Shown here in pieces: positions 33,706 through 42,006 of a stretch of 64,000 nucleotides of DNA. Origin of the DNA: Arthrobacter sp. ISL-95 (GTDB lineage: Bacteria > Actinomycetota > Actinomycetes > Actinomycetales > Micrococcaceae). The stretch spans positions 165,868-229,867 of the forward strand of contig NZ_JAGGPR010000016.1 of assembly GCF_018613695.1 (NCBI RefSeq), given 5' to 3'. The notes under the pieces are model-generated. The model saw only the letters and a program-made list of their open reading frames with translations. It searched no databases and was not told the DNA's origin. How positions within the stretch are numbered: the stretch's first letter is position 1; every line of letters starts with the position of its first letter. A program made the position numbers and the translations under genes.

Positions 33706-34709
33706 CCTTGGCACCTGAAGGCCGTAAGTTGCTGCGCGTTGAGCAGCGTAACTCGGCGGTCCCGGTTGAACGTAAGCCTGAGTGGATCAAGGCCAAGGTC
33801 CAGATGGGTCCGGAGTTTGTCCAGCTCAAGAATCTGGTGAAGAAGGAAGGCCTGCACACGGTGTGTGAGGAGGCCGGTTGCCCGAACATTTTTGAGTGTT
33901 GGGAAGACAAGGAAGCGACGTTCCTGATCGGCGGGTCCGAGTGCACCCGGCGCTGTGATTTCTGCCAGATCGATACCGGCAAACCGTCGCCGGTGGACAT
34001 GTTCGAACCCACCAAGGTGGCCCGCAGTGTCCAGGCGATGCAGTTGCGGTACGCGACCGTGACCGGGGTGGCCCGTGATGACCTGGCCGATGAGGGTGTG
34101 TGGTTGTACGCCGAAACGGTCCGGAAGATCCACGAGCTGAATCCGGGCACCGGGGTGGAGTTGTTGATCCCTGATTTTTCCGGCAAGCCCGAGCACATCG
34201 CGGCGATCTGTGATTCCAAGCCCGAGGTGTTCGCGCACAACGTGGAGACCGTGCCGAGGATTTTCAAGCGGATCCGTCCGGCGTTCCGGTACGAGCGGTC
34301 CTTGGATGTCATCACGCAGGGCCGGGATTTGGGGATGGTGACCAAGTCCAACCTGATCCTGGGCATGGGCGAGACCCGTGAGGAGATCTCCGAGGCGTTG
34401 CGGGATCTGCACGCGGCCGGCTGTGATTTGATCACGATCACCCAGTACCTGCGCCCGTCCGAGCGGCACTTGCCGGTGGACCGGTGGGTCAAGCCGCAGG
34501 AGTTCGTGGACCTTCAGCACGAGGCCGAGGAGATCGGGTTCCTTGGTGTGATGTCCGGGCCGTTGGTGCGGTCCTCGTACCGGGCCGGGCGTTTGTGGGC
34601 CACCGCGATGCGGAAAAAGGGCTGGGAAATCCCCGCCGCCCTGGCACACATCGAGTCCTCCGGCACCACCCGCCAGGAAGCCTCCACCATCCTCGCCGCC
34701 CACGGCTAA
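33702..34709 (+). CDS. lipA: Lipoyl synthase (radical SAM)
   Basis: A 335-residue radical SAM enzyme that inserts two sulfurs into octanoyl groups. The auxiliary iron-sulfur cluster cysteines are in CEEAGCPNIFECW, the radical SAM cluster in CTRRCDFC (CxxxCxxC), and the conserved C-terminal serine lies in GPLVRSSYRAG. The GTG at 33702 overlaps the lipB stop. From about 33750 to 34620 the codons favour GTG, TTG, GAT and CGG much more than the neighbours, which prefer C-ending codons, while the last about 90 nt revert. The E2 gene at 23.4 kb is the obvious substrate. Confidence 0.96.
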   Translation: MTLAPEGRKLLRVEQRNSAVPVERKPEWIKAKVQMGPEFVQLKNLVKKEGLHTVCEEAGCPNIFECWEDKEATFLIGGSECTRRCDFCQIDTGKPSPVDMFEPTKVARSVQAMQLRYATVTGVARDDLADEGVWLYAETVRKIHELNPGTGVELLIPDFSGKPEHIAAICDSKPEVFAHNVETVPRIFKRIRPAFRYERSLDVITQGRDLGMVTKSNLILGMGETREEISEALRDLHAAGCDLITITQYLRPSERHLPVDRWVKPQEFVDLQHEAEEIGFLGVMSGPLVRSSYRAGRLWATAMRKKGWEIPAALAHIESSGTTRQEASTILAAHG

Positions 34710-34758
34710 AGACCAACACCTGCCAACACCACGCACAGCACCACCAATCAGCATTGAG

Positions 34759-34794
34759 GGACCGGATGCCCACGTCATGGCGTCCGGTCCTTCT
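34759..34794 (+). terminator. Probable terminator after lipA
   Basis: A 12-bp stem (GGACCGGATGCC with its complement, one G-T pair), 8-nt loop, followed by TTCT, about 50 nt after the stop. Confidence 0.6.
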
Positions 34795-34806
34795 GCGTCC
34801 ATCACG

Positions 34807-34812
34807 TAGAAT
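34807..34812 (+). promoter_or_regulatory. Candidate -10 hexamer (TAGAAT) of the DUF4191 gene
   Basis: TAGAAT lies 9 nt before ATG 34822, predicting a leader of only about 3 nt. It includes a CGTAGAA half-site like the BlaI-type operators but has no correctly spaced left arm. Confidence 0.4.
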
Positions 34813-34821
34813 TAAGGCACT

Positions 34822-35583
34822 ATGGCGAACTCCTCTGATTCCAGCAATTCGACCCCCTCGGCCGACGCACCCAAGCGTGGGCTGTTCAAGCGCAAGCCCA
34901 AGGAAGCCAAGGCCAAGAAGCCGAGCCAGCTGAAGCAGATCGCTGAAGTCTTCAAGATGACCCGGCGGAATGATCCGCAGGTTGTCTGGGTCATGCTGTT
35001 GGCATTCCTTGCAGTGGTTGCCGTGGCCCTCCTCATCGGCTTCCTGCTGGAGAACTGGGTTACCGGCCTGATCATTGGTATCCCGCTGGGTCTGCTCGCG
35101 GCCGTTTTCATTCTTTCCCGTCGGGCCGAAAAGGCCGCTTTCGCGCAGATCGAGAACCAGCCGGGCGCTTCCGGCGCAGCCTTGGGTACTCTTCGCCGCG
35201 GTTGGGTAACCCAGGATCAGCCTGTTGCCGTCAACCCGCGCACTCAAGACGCCGTCTTCATGGCCATTGGCCGACCCGGCGTCGTCCTGGTCAGCGAAGG
35301 CCCCACCCACCGGGTCAAGCCCCTGGTGGATGCCGAGCGTAAGCGCCTCGCGCGTATCCTGCCCAACGTAACCATTCACGTCCTGGAATCCGGTCGCGGT
35401 GAAGGCCAGGTACCGCTGAACAAGTTGGCCAAAACCATGGGCAAACTGAAGAACGAACTCACCAAGGTGGAAGTTAACGCAGTGTCAAAGCGAATCAACT
35501 CCCTTGGAAACCGCCTGCCGATCCCCAAGGGCATTGACCCTTACAAGGCCCGCCCGGACCGCAAGGCCGCTCGCGGACGCTGA
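34822..35583 (+). CDS. DUF4191 domain membrane protein
   Basis: A 253-residue protein of the actinobacterial DUF4191 family, almost always located just after lipA. A basic N-terminus (KRKPKEAKAKKPSQLKQI) precedes two membrane helices at about residues 52-74 and 76-94. A cytoplasmic domain then contains RRGWVTQDQPVAV, a VGRPGVVLVSEG-like strand and TIHVLESGRG. Function is unknown; constant linkage to lipA suggests a role around lipoate or membrane metabolism, which is only an inference. Confidence 0.85.
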   Translation: MANSSDSSNSTPSADAPKRGLFKRKPKEAKAKKPSQLKQIAEVFKMTRRNDPQVVWVMLLAFLAVVAVALLIGFLLENWVTGLIIGIPLGLLAAVFILSRRAEKAAFAQIENQPGASGAALGTLRRGWVTQDQPVAVNPRTQDAVFMAIGRPGVVLVSEGPTHRVKPLVDAERKRLARILPNVTIHVLESGRGEGQVPLNKLAKTMGKLKNELTKVEVNAVSKRINSLGNRLPIPKGIDPYKARPDRKAARGR

Positions 35584-35593
35584 TCCAAAACGG

Positions 35594-35635
35594 AAACCGC
35601 CCCTGTCTCTCACTAAGAGACAGGGGCGGTTTTTC
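35594..35635 (+). terminator. Rho-independent terminator of the DUF4191 gene
   Basis: A perfect 17-bp stem (AAACCGCCCCTGTCTCT and complement) with a 5-nt loop, running into TTTTT. Confidence 0.9.
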
Positions 35636-35676
35636 GTTGACGTTGCGTTATCGCGGCGACGGCGCATCTAAAGTGC

Positions 35677-36114
35677 TTACATCCTGATGAGGATCGTGTT
35701 CATCGCTTTATCATGCAGGCCACGCTGGTCGGGGTCGAACACCACGGCGGGAATGACCAAGCAGAGGAGGAGGGTCCGCACCACAGCAGCCATGGGCCCG
35801 GCAGGGCCACCACCCAAGCGAACCACGTGAATGCCGGCGATCCTGTGACCAATGCTGTATCCCAGCGTTCCGATCAGGAGAATTTGCTCCGCCGCAAAAA
35901 TGGCCAAGGTTGCCCACGAGTCACCGCCAAAGGCGAAATTGCTGATTACCAGGGCGATCGTCCAGTCCACCACGATGCCCAGAATGCGGCGGCCGGCGCG
36001 CGCCATGGAACCCGGGCCGGACTCGGGCAAGCCCAGCCGCTCGCCGGGATATTTGGAGATTCCGGAAGTGTCCGGGCCGCTCAACCATGAGCCAATGTCT
36101 TTTCGATCTACCAC
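35677..36114 (-). CDS. RDD family membrane protein
   Basis: A 145-residue protein with the RDD domain. It has a soluble N-terminus (DRKDIGSWLSGP), then RRILGIVVDWTIALVISNFAF and GTLGYSIGHRIAGIHVV, which carries the family's conserved Arg/Gly spacing. The C-terminal helix (AVVRTLLLCLVIPAVVFDPDQRGLHDKAMNT) has the closing Asp residues typical of RDD proteins. A transport or membrane-anchoring role is presumed. The GTG at 36114 is the first start compatible with the domain. It is divergent from glnA. Confidence 0.8.
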   Translation of the reverse strand: MVDRKDIGSWLSGPDTSGISKYPGERLGLPESGPGSMARAGRRILGIVVDWTIALVISNFAFGGDSWATLAIFAAEQILLIGTLGYSIGHRIAGIHVVRLGGGPAGPMAAVVRTLLLCLVIPAVVFDPDQRGLHDKAMNTILIRM

Positions 36115-36425
36115 ACTCCAAGCCTAACGGCTGGTATGACTGATTACCGACCCGCCGGAACGCTGAACGGCGCGCAGCGGCCCGGGTGTTCGCCCACCGG
36201 ACCCGGATGGACCAGACACCGGACAGCCGACTACCGTTTACACGACAGATGATTCTGTAACCTGCCGGAAACAATACTGACACCCCCGGGAAATCCCATC
36301 TCCCTATGGTGGTATGAGTTGCCAGCCACCATGGCACGGGGATCTTTTTGTGTCTCCGGACCCTTGGAATGGGCTGCACCACGCGGCCTTCCGGGCCTGT
36401 TACTTGATATGCATAAGGAGCATAG
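36115..36425. other. Intergenic region between RDD gene and glnA
   Basis: 311 nt containing the GlnR-type site (36257-36294), a possible glnA -10 (TATGGT, 36305-36310) and a leader of about 110 nt ending in AAGGAG. No gene is convincing here. Confidence 0.6.
36257..36294 (+). promoter_or_regulatory. Tandem GlnR-type operator of glnA
   Basis: GTAAC-N6-GAAAC (36257-36272) is followed after 6 nt by GACAC-N6-GAAAT (36279-36294). This reproduces the a1-b1-a2-b2 layout of actinobacterial GlnR sites (gTnAc-n6-GaAAc), with the first half perfect and the second degenerate. Its centre would be near -41 if TATGGT (36305) is the -10, an activator position. Confidence 0.65.
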
Positions 36426-37850
36426 ATGTTCAAGACTGCGGACGAAGTCCTCAAGTTCATCAAAGACGAAGACGTCAAATTCGTCGATATCCGCTTCACC
36501 GACCTCCCTGGTGTCCAGCAGCACTTCAACGTGCCGGCCAAGAGCGTCGACCTCGATTTCTTCGTCCACGGCCAGCTCTTCGACGGATCTTCCATCCGCG
36601 GCTTCCAGGGCATCGCCGAGTCCGACATGCAGCTCATCCCGGATGTGACCTCGGCCTTCATCGACACCTTCCGGATCGAGAAGACGCTCGCGCTGAACTT
36701 CTCCATCGTGAACCCCCGCACGGGTGACCCTTACCACCGCGACCCCCGCGGCGTGGCTGAGAAGGCCGAAGCGTACCTGGCGTCCACCGGCATCGCCGAC
36801 ACCGCGTTCTTCGCTCCCGAGGCCGAGTTCTTCGTCTTCGACAACATCCAGTACGAGTCCTCCCCGCAGGGCAGCTTCTACAAGATCGACTCTGAAGAAG
36901 CGCACTGGAACACCGGCCGTAAGGAAGAGGGCGGAAACCTCGGTTACAAGACCCCCGTCAAGGGCGGTTACTTCCCGGTCTCCCCCACCGACAAGCAGGC
37001 CGACCTCCGCGACGCCATGTGCATCGAACTGGACAAGGCCGGCCTTGAGGTTGAGCGCTCCCACCACGAAGTTGGCTCCGCCGGCCAGGCTGAGATCAAC
37101 TACAAGTTCACCACGCTGACCGCAGCTGCTGATGATCTGCAGAAGTTCAAGTACATCATCAAGAACACGGCCGACGCTTGGGGCAAGTCCGTCACCTTCA
37201 TGCCGAAGCCTGTCTTCGGTGACAACGGCTCGGGCATGCACTGCCACCAGTCGTTGTGGAGCAACGGCGACCCGCTGTTCTATGACGAGAAGGGCTACGC
37301 AGGCCTCTCGGACATGGCTCGCTGGTACATCGGCGGCCTGCTGAAGCACTCTTCGGCAGTCCTGGCGTTCACCAACCCGACCGTCAACTCGTACCGTCGA
37401 CTGGTCAAGGGCTTCGAGGCCCCCGTAAACATGGTCTACTCGCAGGGCAACCGCTCCGCCGGTATCCGTATCCCGATCACGGGCACCAACCCGAAGGCAA
37501 AGCGCATCGAGTTCCGCGCGCCGGACCCCTCGTCCAACCCGTACCTGGCATTCGCTGCCCAGCTGATGGCCGGCATCGACGGCATCCGCAACCGCATCGA
37601 ACCCCCGGCTCCCATCGACAAGGACCTCTATGAGCTCCCGGCCGAGGAAGCCAAGGACATCCCCAAGGCTCCGGGCTCGCTGGAAGAAGCACTTGAGGCC
37701 CTGCGCGAGGACAACGAGTTCCTCCAGGCCGGCGGCGTCTTCACCCAGGACCTGATCGATACTTGGATTGACTACAAGTACGAGAACGAGATCCGCCCGC
37801 TGTCCCTGCGCCCGAACCCCTACGAGTTCGAGCTCTACTACGGCGTCTAG
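36426..37850 (+). CDS. glnA: Glutamine synthetase type I-beta
   Basis: A 474-residue dodecameric glutamine synthetase that makes glutamine from glutamate, ammonia and ATP. Conserved blocks are FVDIRFTDLPGVQQHF, FDGSSIRGFQGIAESDM, the catalytic MPKPVFGDNGSGMHCHQSL, NPTVNSYRRLVKGFEAP and the arginine loop in NRSAGIRIP. The adenylylation tyrosine region is DKDLYELPAEE (Tyr near residue 402), consistent with control by the glnE product 1.1 kb downstream on the other strand. AAGGAG precedes the ATG. A GlnR-type operator lies upstream, and a strong terminator follows. Confidence 0.97.
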   Translation: MFKTADEVLKFIKDEDVKFVDIRFTDLPGVQQHFNVPAKSVDLDFFVHGQLFDGSSIRGFQGIAESDMQLIPDVTSAFIDTFRIEKTLALNFSIVNPRTGDPYHRDPRGVAEKAEAYLASTGIADTAFFAPEAEFFVFDNIQYESSPQGSFYKIDSEEAHWNTGRKEEGGNLGYKTPVKGGYFPVSPTDKQADLRDAMCIELDKAGLEVERSHHEVGSAGQAEINYKFTTLTAAADDLQKFKYIIKNTADAWGKSVTFMPKPVFGDNGSGMHCHQSLWSNGDPLFYDEKGYAGLSDMARWYIGGLLKHSSAVLAFTNPTVNSYRRLVKGFEAPVNMVYSQGNRSAGIRIPITGTNPKAKRIEFRAPDPSSNPYLAFAAQLMAGIDGIRNRIEPPAPIDKDLYELPAEEAKDIPKAPGSLEEALEALREDNEFLQAGGVFTQDLIDTWIDYKYENEIRPLSLRPNPYEFELYYGV

Positions 37851-37864
37851 TATCACCACGTAAC

Positions 37865-37910
37865 AAAAGAGGCCAGCCTCAGTCCCAACGGACTGAGGCT
37901 GGCCTCTTTT
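37865..37910. terminator. Bidirectional terminator between glnA and the convergent unknown gene
   Basis: A perfect 21-bp stem beginning AAAAGAGGCCAGCC, with a 4-nt loop CAAC and TTTT at the end in both directions. Confidence 0.92.
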
Positions 37911-37921
37911 GTGGGCGCGGA

Positions 37922-38272
37922 CTACTCGGACTTGCCTGCGTCGCGGTCCCTGAGATTTTTGGTGATCTCGTCCAGCTTATCCTTGACGAAACTGGCGGCC
38001 TCCGAAAGCCCCTTTTCCGCGCTGCCCAGCGGATCCAACTGAAGGTACACGTTCTTATCAATGGGCAGATCGTATTCGTCTTTCAGATGAGTACCACCGC
38101 CAACCCCGTCCAGGGACAGATAGACAAGAGCTTCGGTCCTTGCAATGCCCGCGATGGTGCCGAAAACGACGGTGAAATCATTGGGCTGAAAGCTCACAGA
38201 ATGGCCCACGTGACGCCGGTCCAGTTCTCCGGCAGGAATGGCCTTCTCAGACGGATTTCCGTTGTATTCCAT
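37922..38272 (-). CDS. Hypothetical protein
   Basis: A 116-residue soluble protein I do not recognise. It begins MEYNGNPSEKAIPAGELDRR and has a beta-rich middle (VSFQPNDFTVVFGTIAGIAR, LVYLSLDGVGGG) and an amphipathic helical C-terminus (FVKDKLDEITKNLRD) after a YDLP...YLQLDP segment. There is no signal peptide or membrane helix. GGGGAA is 8 nt upstream of the ATG, supporting real translation. It sits between glnA and a GNAT/glnE group, but nothing ties it to nitrogen control beyond position. Confidence 0.7.
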   Translation of the reverse strand: MEYNGNPSEKAIPAGELDRRHVGHSVSFQPNDFTVVFGTIAGIARTEALVYLSLDGVGGGTHLKDEYDLPIDKNVYLQLDPLGSAEKGLSEAASFVKDKLDEITKNLRDRDAGKSE

Positions 38273-38395
38273 GTACTTCCCCTATGCGTTGAGATCAGAT
38301 ACACAAGAAGTCTATAAGGATACTTACCTCCTGGGGCCATCGCGTGTCATCACGCTCCACGGATGAACTGCTGACCACTGGTGGCGGAGCCGCGG

Positions 38396-38965
38396 TTACC
38401 CGAAAGTCTTGTACATGGTCCGCTGCGGTCCCGCGCCACCGCCCATATAGCGACCGGAGTCCACGAAGCCCGCTTTCGTATACGCCGCCAGTCCTGCAGG
38501 ATTGCGCTCGTTGACCGAAAGCACGACGCCGGCCTGTCCGCCACCCAGCCTCGCCGTCAGTTTGCGCGCCTCGTCCGCTGCGGCCCGCGCAGCCGAGGTA
38601 CCGAGTCCGCGTCCTTGTCTTCTTGCGTCGATAAGAAATCCCCGCAACAACCACACCGACTCGTCATCGGGCCAGCCTGCGAGCGTGGCTGCCCCGGATT
38701 GGAGGGTCAGCACCCCCACGGCGGCTCCCCCTGACTCAATGACGTATGGGAATCGGGAATCTTCTTCCAACGAGATCAGCATCATGCGCAGCGGATCTCC
38801 CACGAATTCCCGTTGCTGTGCTTCCACGGCCAACTCCGCGACCGCGCCGAGCTGGATGGCCCGGGCGTCGTCGTCGAGCATTTTGAGGGGAATCAGCCAG
38901 ACATCTCCGCGCTCGTGAGGATCACCGTCGGTCGAATATTCTTCCTCTGACATAGACTCAAGCAT
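38396..38965 (-). CDS. GNAT family N-acetyltransferase
   Basis: A 189-residue acetyltransferase with one GNAT domain. The acetyl-CoA loop is RRQGRGLGTSAARAAADEA (about residues 112-130). It is preceded by GVLTLQSGAATLAGWPDDESVWLLRGFLID and followed by SVNERNPAGLAAYTKAGFVDSG, the standard GNAT motif B. The last residues (GPQRTMYKTFG) form the closing strand. Substrate is unknown. Two ATGs are possible, 38965 and 38953; neither has well-spaced ribosome-site support. It is 20 nt downstream of glnE and may share its transcript. Confidence 0.8.
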   Translation of the reverse strand: MLESMSEEEYSTDGDPHERGDVWLIPLKMLDDDARAIQLGAVAELAVEAQQREFVGDPLRMMLISLEEDSRFPYVIESGGAAVGVLTLQSGAATLAGWPDDESVWLLRGFLIDARRQGRGLGTSAARAAADEARKLTARLGGGQAGVVLSVNERNPAGLAAYTKAGFVDSGRYMGGGAGPQRTMYKTFG

Positions 38966-38985
38966 TCCTGAAATGTCTTACCCCC

Positions 38986-41900
38986 TCAGTTGCCGTAGAA
39001 CTCTTTCTCGAAAACACCCCGGGCACGACGACTGAGCCGCAGATAGTCCTCTTCGAAATGACCCGCGTTCCCTGGTTGGTATCCGCACCAGCGCGCCACA
39101 GCCTCCAGGTCTTTCCGTGAAGACGGCAGGAGATCTGAGGCGCGTCCTGTCACAATGACGTTGGCGGAGCGGATGCGGCTGGCGAGTCTCCATGCCTCCC
39201 GCAGCAGCGCGGCGTCGTCCTCGGAGATGTACTCCAACTTTTCCGCGACGGCCAATGCGTCCAAGGTTGACGAGGTCCTCAGCTCCGGGTGTTTTCCAGC
39301 GTGCTGGAGCTGAATCAACTGAACCAGCCATTCAACATCGCTCAGGCCGCCGCGGCCGAGCTTGACGTGCCGGGCAGGATCGGCGCCACGAGGCAGCCGT
39401 TCGGACTCCACCCGGGCCTTAACACGGCGGATCTCCCGGAGATCGTTCTCGGCGAGTTGCTCCGGGTAACGGATGGGGTCAATAAGACGGACAAAGTCGG
39501 CGGCAAGGTCATCCGAGCCTGCCATCGGGCGAGCTCGCAGAAGGGCCTGTGCCTCCCAAATGAGGGACCACCGCCGGTAGTACTCCGCGTACGATTCCAA
39601 GGACCGGACCATGGCCCCGTTCTTGCCTTCGGGACGGAGGTCGGCGTCCACCATGAGCACCCGTTCGGCCATGATGGCGGGCTTGAGCGGCTGGGTGAGA
39701 AAGCTGGAAATCTTGGCCACGATGGTGGTCGCCTGCTCCTGAGCCTCAGCATCAGTGAACCCGGGACGGGCACGGTGCACGTAGATGACGTCCGCATCCG
39801 AGCCGTAGCCAATCTCCCGTCCACCCTGTCGACCCATCGCCACCACCAGGACATCGGTTTTCAAAGGACCAGCTGCAGTGACCACAGACTCCGCCACGTG
39901 CAATGCTCCCAGAACCGCCGCCCGATCCGTTTCTGACAAGGCCAACCCCACGGCATCCTGATCGAGCAATCCAGCGCTGTCCGCAATTGCGGTTCGCAGG
40001 ATCTCACGACGCCGGATCAGCCGGATCAGCCTCATGGCACTCTCGGGATCCGCATGGCGGGAAAGCTTGGACTGGATTTCCTGCCACTGGGCTTCAAACG
40101 GTATCGGCGCCAGTTCCTTGTCGCTGCCCAACCATGCAACGGATTCCGGAGATACTTCCAACAGATCCGAAATCAGCCGGGAGTTGGCAAGCACTTGGCA
40201 CAGCCGCTCAGCTGCTGCTTGGGAATCCCGGAGCAGCCCCAAGTACCAGTGAGTGGTTCCGAGGGCTTCGCTGACCCTGCGGAAGGCGAGCAGTCCGGCG
40301 TCGGGGTCAACTCCCTCGGCGAGCCATCCCAAGAGAATCGGCAAGAGCTGCCTCTGCAGTGCAGCGCGTCGGCTGACGCCCGCGGTGAGTGCTTCAATAT
40401 GCCGCATGGCGCCTTGAGGGTCCACATAGCCAAGTGCGGCGAGACGGCCCTGGGCAGCTTCCGGGCTGAGCTTCGCGTCTTCGCTGCTCAGCTTTGCTGC
40501 GGTGTTGAGCAGCGGCCGGTAAAAGATTCGTTCGTGGAGCTCGCGGACAGCCTTCTTGGTCTTTTGCCATGTGGCCATCAGCTGGTCAGGGTGTGGCCGC
40601 TCCAAAGCGAACGGACCCAGGACAGCTTTGGCGAGAAAGCGCTGAGCATCCTCGGCAACAGGCATGAGGTGGGTCCGACGCAACTGGAAAAGCTGGATTC
40701 TGTGCTCCAGCAGACGCAGGTAACGGTACGCGTTGTCAAAAGCCGCGGCATCCGTGCGGCCGATGTAACCTCCGGCAGAAAGGGCAGCGATGGCAGAGGT
40801 GGTATCCCTGCAACGAAGTGACTCGTCAGATTTTCCGTGCACCAGTTGCAGCAGTTGCACCGTGAATTCGACGTCGCGGAGGCCGCCACGCCCCAGCTTG
40901 ATCTGACGTTGTTCCTCGGCTGCCGGGATGTGGTCGGTCACCCTGCGCCGCATGGCTTGGACCGACTCCACAAAACCCTCACGTCCCGCGGATGCCCAGA
41001 CAAGAGGCTCTACGGCCTTCTCATAGCGCTGGCCCAAGTCCCGATCCCCGGCAATGGTCCGCGCCTTCAGCAGCGCCTGGAATTCCCAGCTTTCGGCCCA
41101 CCGGGCGTAATAGCTCAAGTGTGAGGGCAGCGTACGAACCAGCGGGCCGGACTTTCCCTCCGGACGAAGGTTGGCGTCAACCTCCCACAGCCCCGGTTCC
41201 GGCGCTGAGGAAGAGATCGCCCTGGAAATACCGGAGGCCAAGGCAGTGCCGATGGTTGACGCGCGGGCGTCATCAACCTCCCCCGCTTCAATGACGTAAA
41301 TGACGTCGACGTCGGAAATGTAGTTCAGCTCCCGGGCGCCGCATTTGCCCATGCCAATAACGGCAAGCCCGACGTCGGCGATCTCGTCCGCATCGAACTG
41401 GGCCGCAGCTTCGGCCCGGGACACAGCGAGGGCAGCCTCGATAGCCGCGCCGGCGAGGTCGGCCAGCTCCGCACCAACCGCGGGCATGAAATCTGTTGGG
41501 GAGGCGGCGCAGATATCCTTGATAGCCAGCTCAGTCAGACCGCGACGGTACGCGCTCCGCAAGGCCGCATAGGCCGGCAGGCCGGTCATTCCTGCCACGG
41601 GGCGCTGGGCCCCTGGCTCGGCTTTCACGGAGCGCAGCAGCCCGGCCCGGAGCTCTTCGTAGGAAGCCTGAACAGGCTCCGGACTGACCCGGACATTGAA
41701 CACATCCAGATGTTCCGGCCGCCGCATGAGGAACTCGCCCAGCGCCTCCGAGGCACCCAGGAGCCGGTACATGGGCTCGCTGGTGTCCTGATCAGCCGCG
41801 GCCAGCTTCTTCAGAACGGGGTTCTTCTCAATCAGCCGGACCAGTGACTGGAGAGCGGTATCCGGGCTTGCGGACAAGGAAAGCCCGGCGAACAGGGCAT

Positions 41901-41997
41901 CCTCATCTATCCCATCAAGTTCCGGGGCAGCGAGGAACCGTTCGCCTTTTTCGAGGTCACTGAATCCGGCTGAGATGAGCCGACGCGCAAGGCTCAT
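38986..41997 (-). CDS. glnE: Glutamine synthetase adenylyltransferase/adenylyl-removing enzyme
   Basis: A 1003-residue bifunctional regulator of glutamine synthetase. The N-terminal nucleotidyltransferase domain (de-adenylylating) has GARELNYISDVDVIYV near residue 220. The C-terminal domain (adenylylating) has GGREIGYGSDADVIYVHR near residue 730. Both keep the G-S/D-x-D-x-D metal motif. HVKLGRGGLSDVEW and IKLGRGGLRDVEF mark the helical bundle after each. It acts on GlnA at the conserved Tyr. It begins 9 nt after the glnA2 stop, so the two genes form an operon, as is typical in actinobacteria. Confidence 0.95.
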   Translation of the reverse strand: MSLARRLISAGFSDLEKGERFLAAPELDGIDEDALFAGLSLSASPDTALQSLVRLIEKNPVLKKLAAADQDTSEPMYRLLGASEALGEFLMRRPEHLDVFNVRVSPEPVQASYEELRAGLLRSVKAEPGAQRPVAGMTGLPAYAALRSAYRRGLTELAIKDICAASPTDFMPAVGAELADLAGAAIEAALAVSRAEAAAQFDADEIADVGLAVIGMGKCGARELNYISDVDVIYVIEAGEVDDARASTIGTALASGISRAISSSAPEPGLWEVDANLRPEGKSGPLVRTLPSHLSYYARWAESWEFQALLKARTIAGDRDLGQRYEKAVEPLVWASAGREGFVESVQAMRRRVTDHIPAAEEQRQIKLGRGGLRDVEFTVQLLQLVHGKSDESLRCRDTTSAIAALSAGGYIGRTDAAAFDNAYRYLRLLEHRIQLFQLRRTHLMPVAEDAQRFLAKAVLGPFALERPHPDQLMATWQKTKKAVRELHERIFYRPLLNTAAKLSSEDAKLSPEAAQGRLAALGYVDPQGAMRHIEALTAGVSRRAALQRQLLPILLGWLAEGVDPDAGLLAFRRVSEALGTTHWYLGLLRDSQAAAERLCQVLANSRLISDLLEVSPESVAWLGSDKELAPIPFEAQWQEIQSKLSRHADPESAMRLIRLIRRREILRTAIADSAGLLDQDAVGLALSETDRAAVLGALHVAESVVTAAGPLKTDVLVVAMGRQGGREIGYGSDADVIYVHRARPGFTDAEAQEQATTIVAKISSFLTQPLKPAIMAERVLMVDADLRPEGKNGAMVRSLESYAEYYRRWSLIWEAQALLRARPMAGSDDLAADFVRLIDPIRYPEQLAENDLREIRRVKARVESERLPRGADPARHVKLGRGGLSDVEWLVQLIQLQHAGKHPELRTSSTLDALAVAEKLEYISEDDAALLREAWRLASRIRSANVIVTGRASDLLPSSRKDLEAVARWCGYQPGNAGHFEEDYLRLSRRARGVFEKEFYGN

Positions 41998-42006
41998 TGC
42001 CCCGGC

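Noticed and set aside
34791..34812. CGTAGAA half-site upstream of the DUF4191 gene as a fifth BlaI-like operator
   Set aside because: The left arm TTCTGC is at the wrong spacing (9 instead of 5 nt); the match is explained by the -10 hexamer TAGAAT.
36231..37859. 542-residue open frame antisense to glnA
   Set aside because: Shadow of glnA; low-complexity Val/Leu/Gly composition and no family features.
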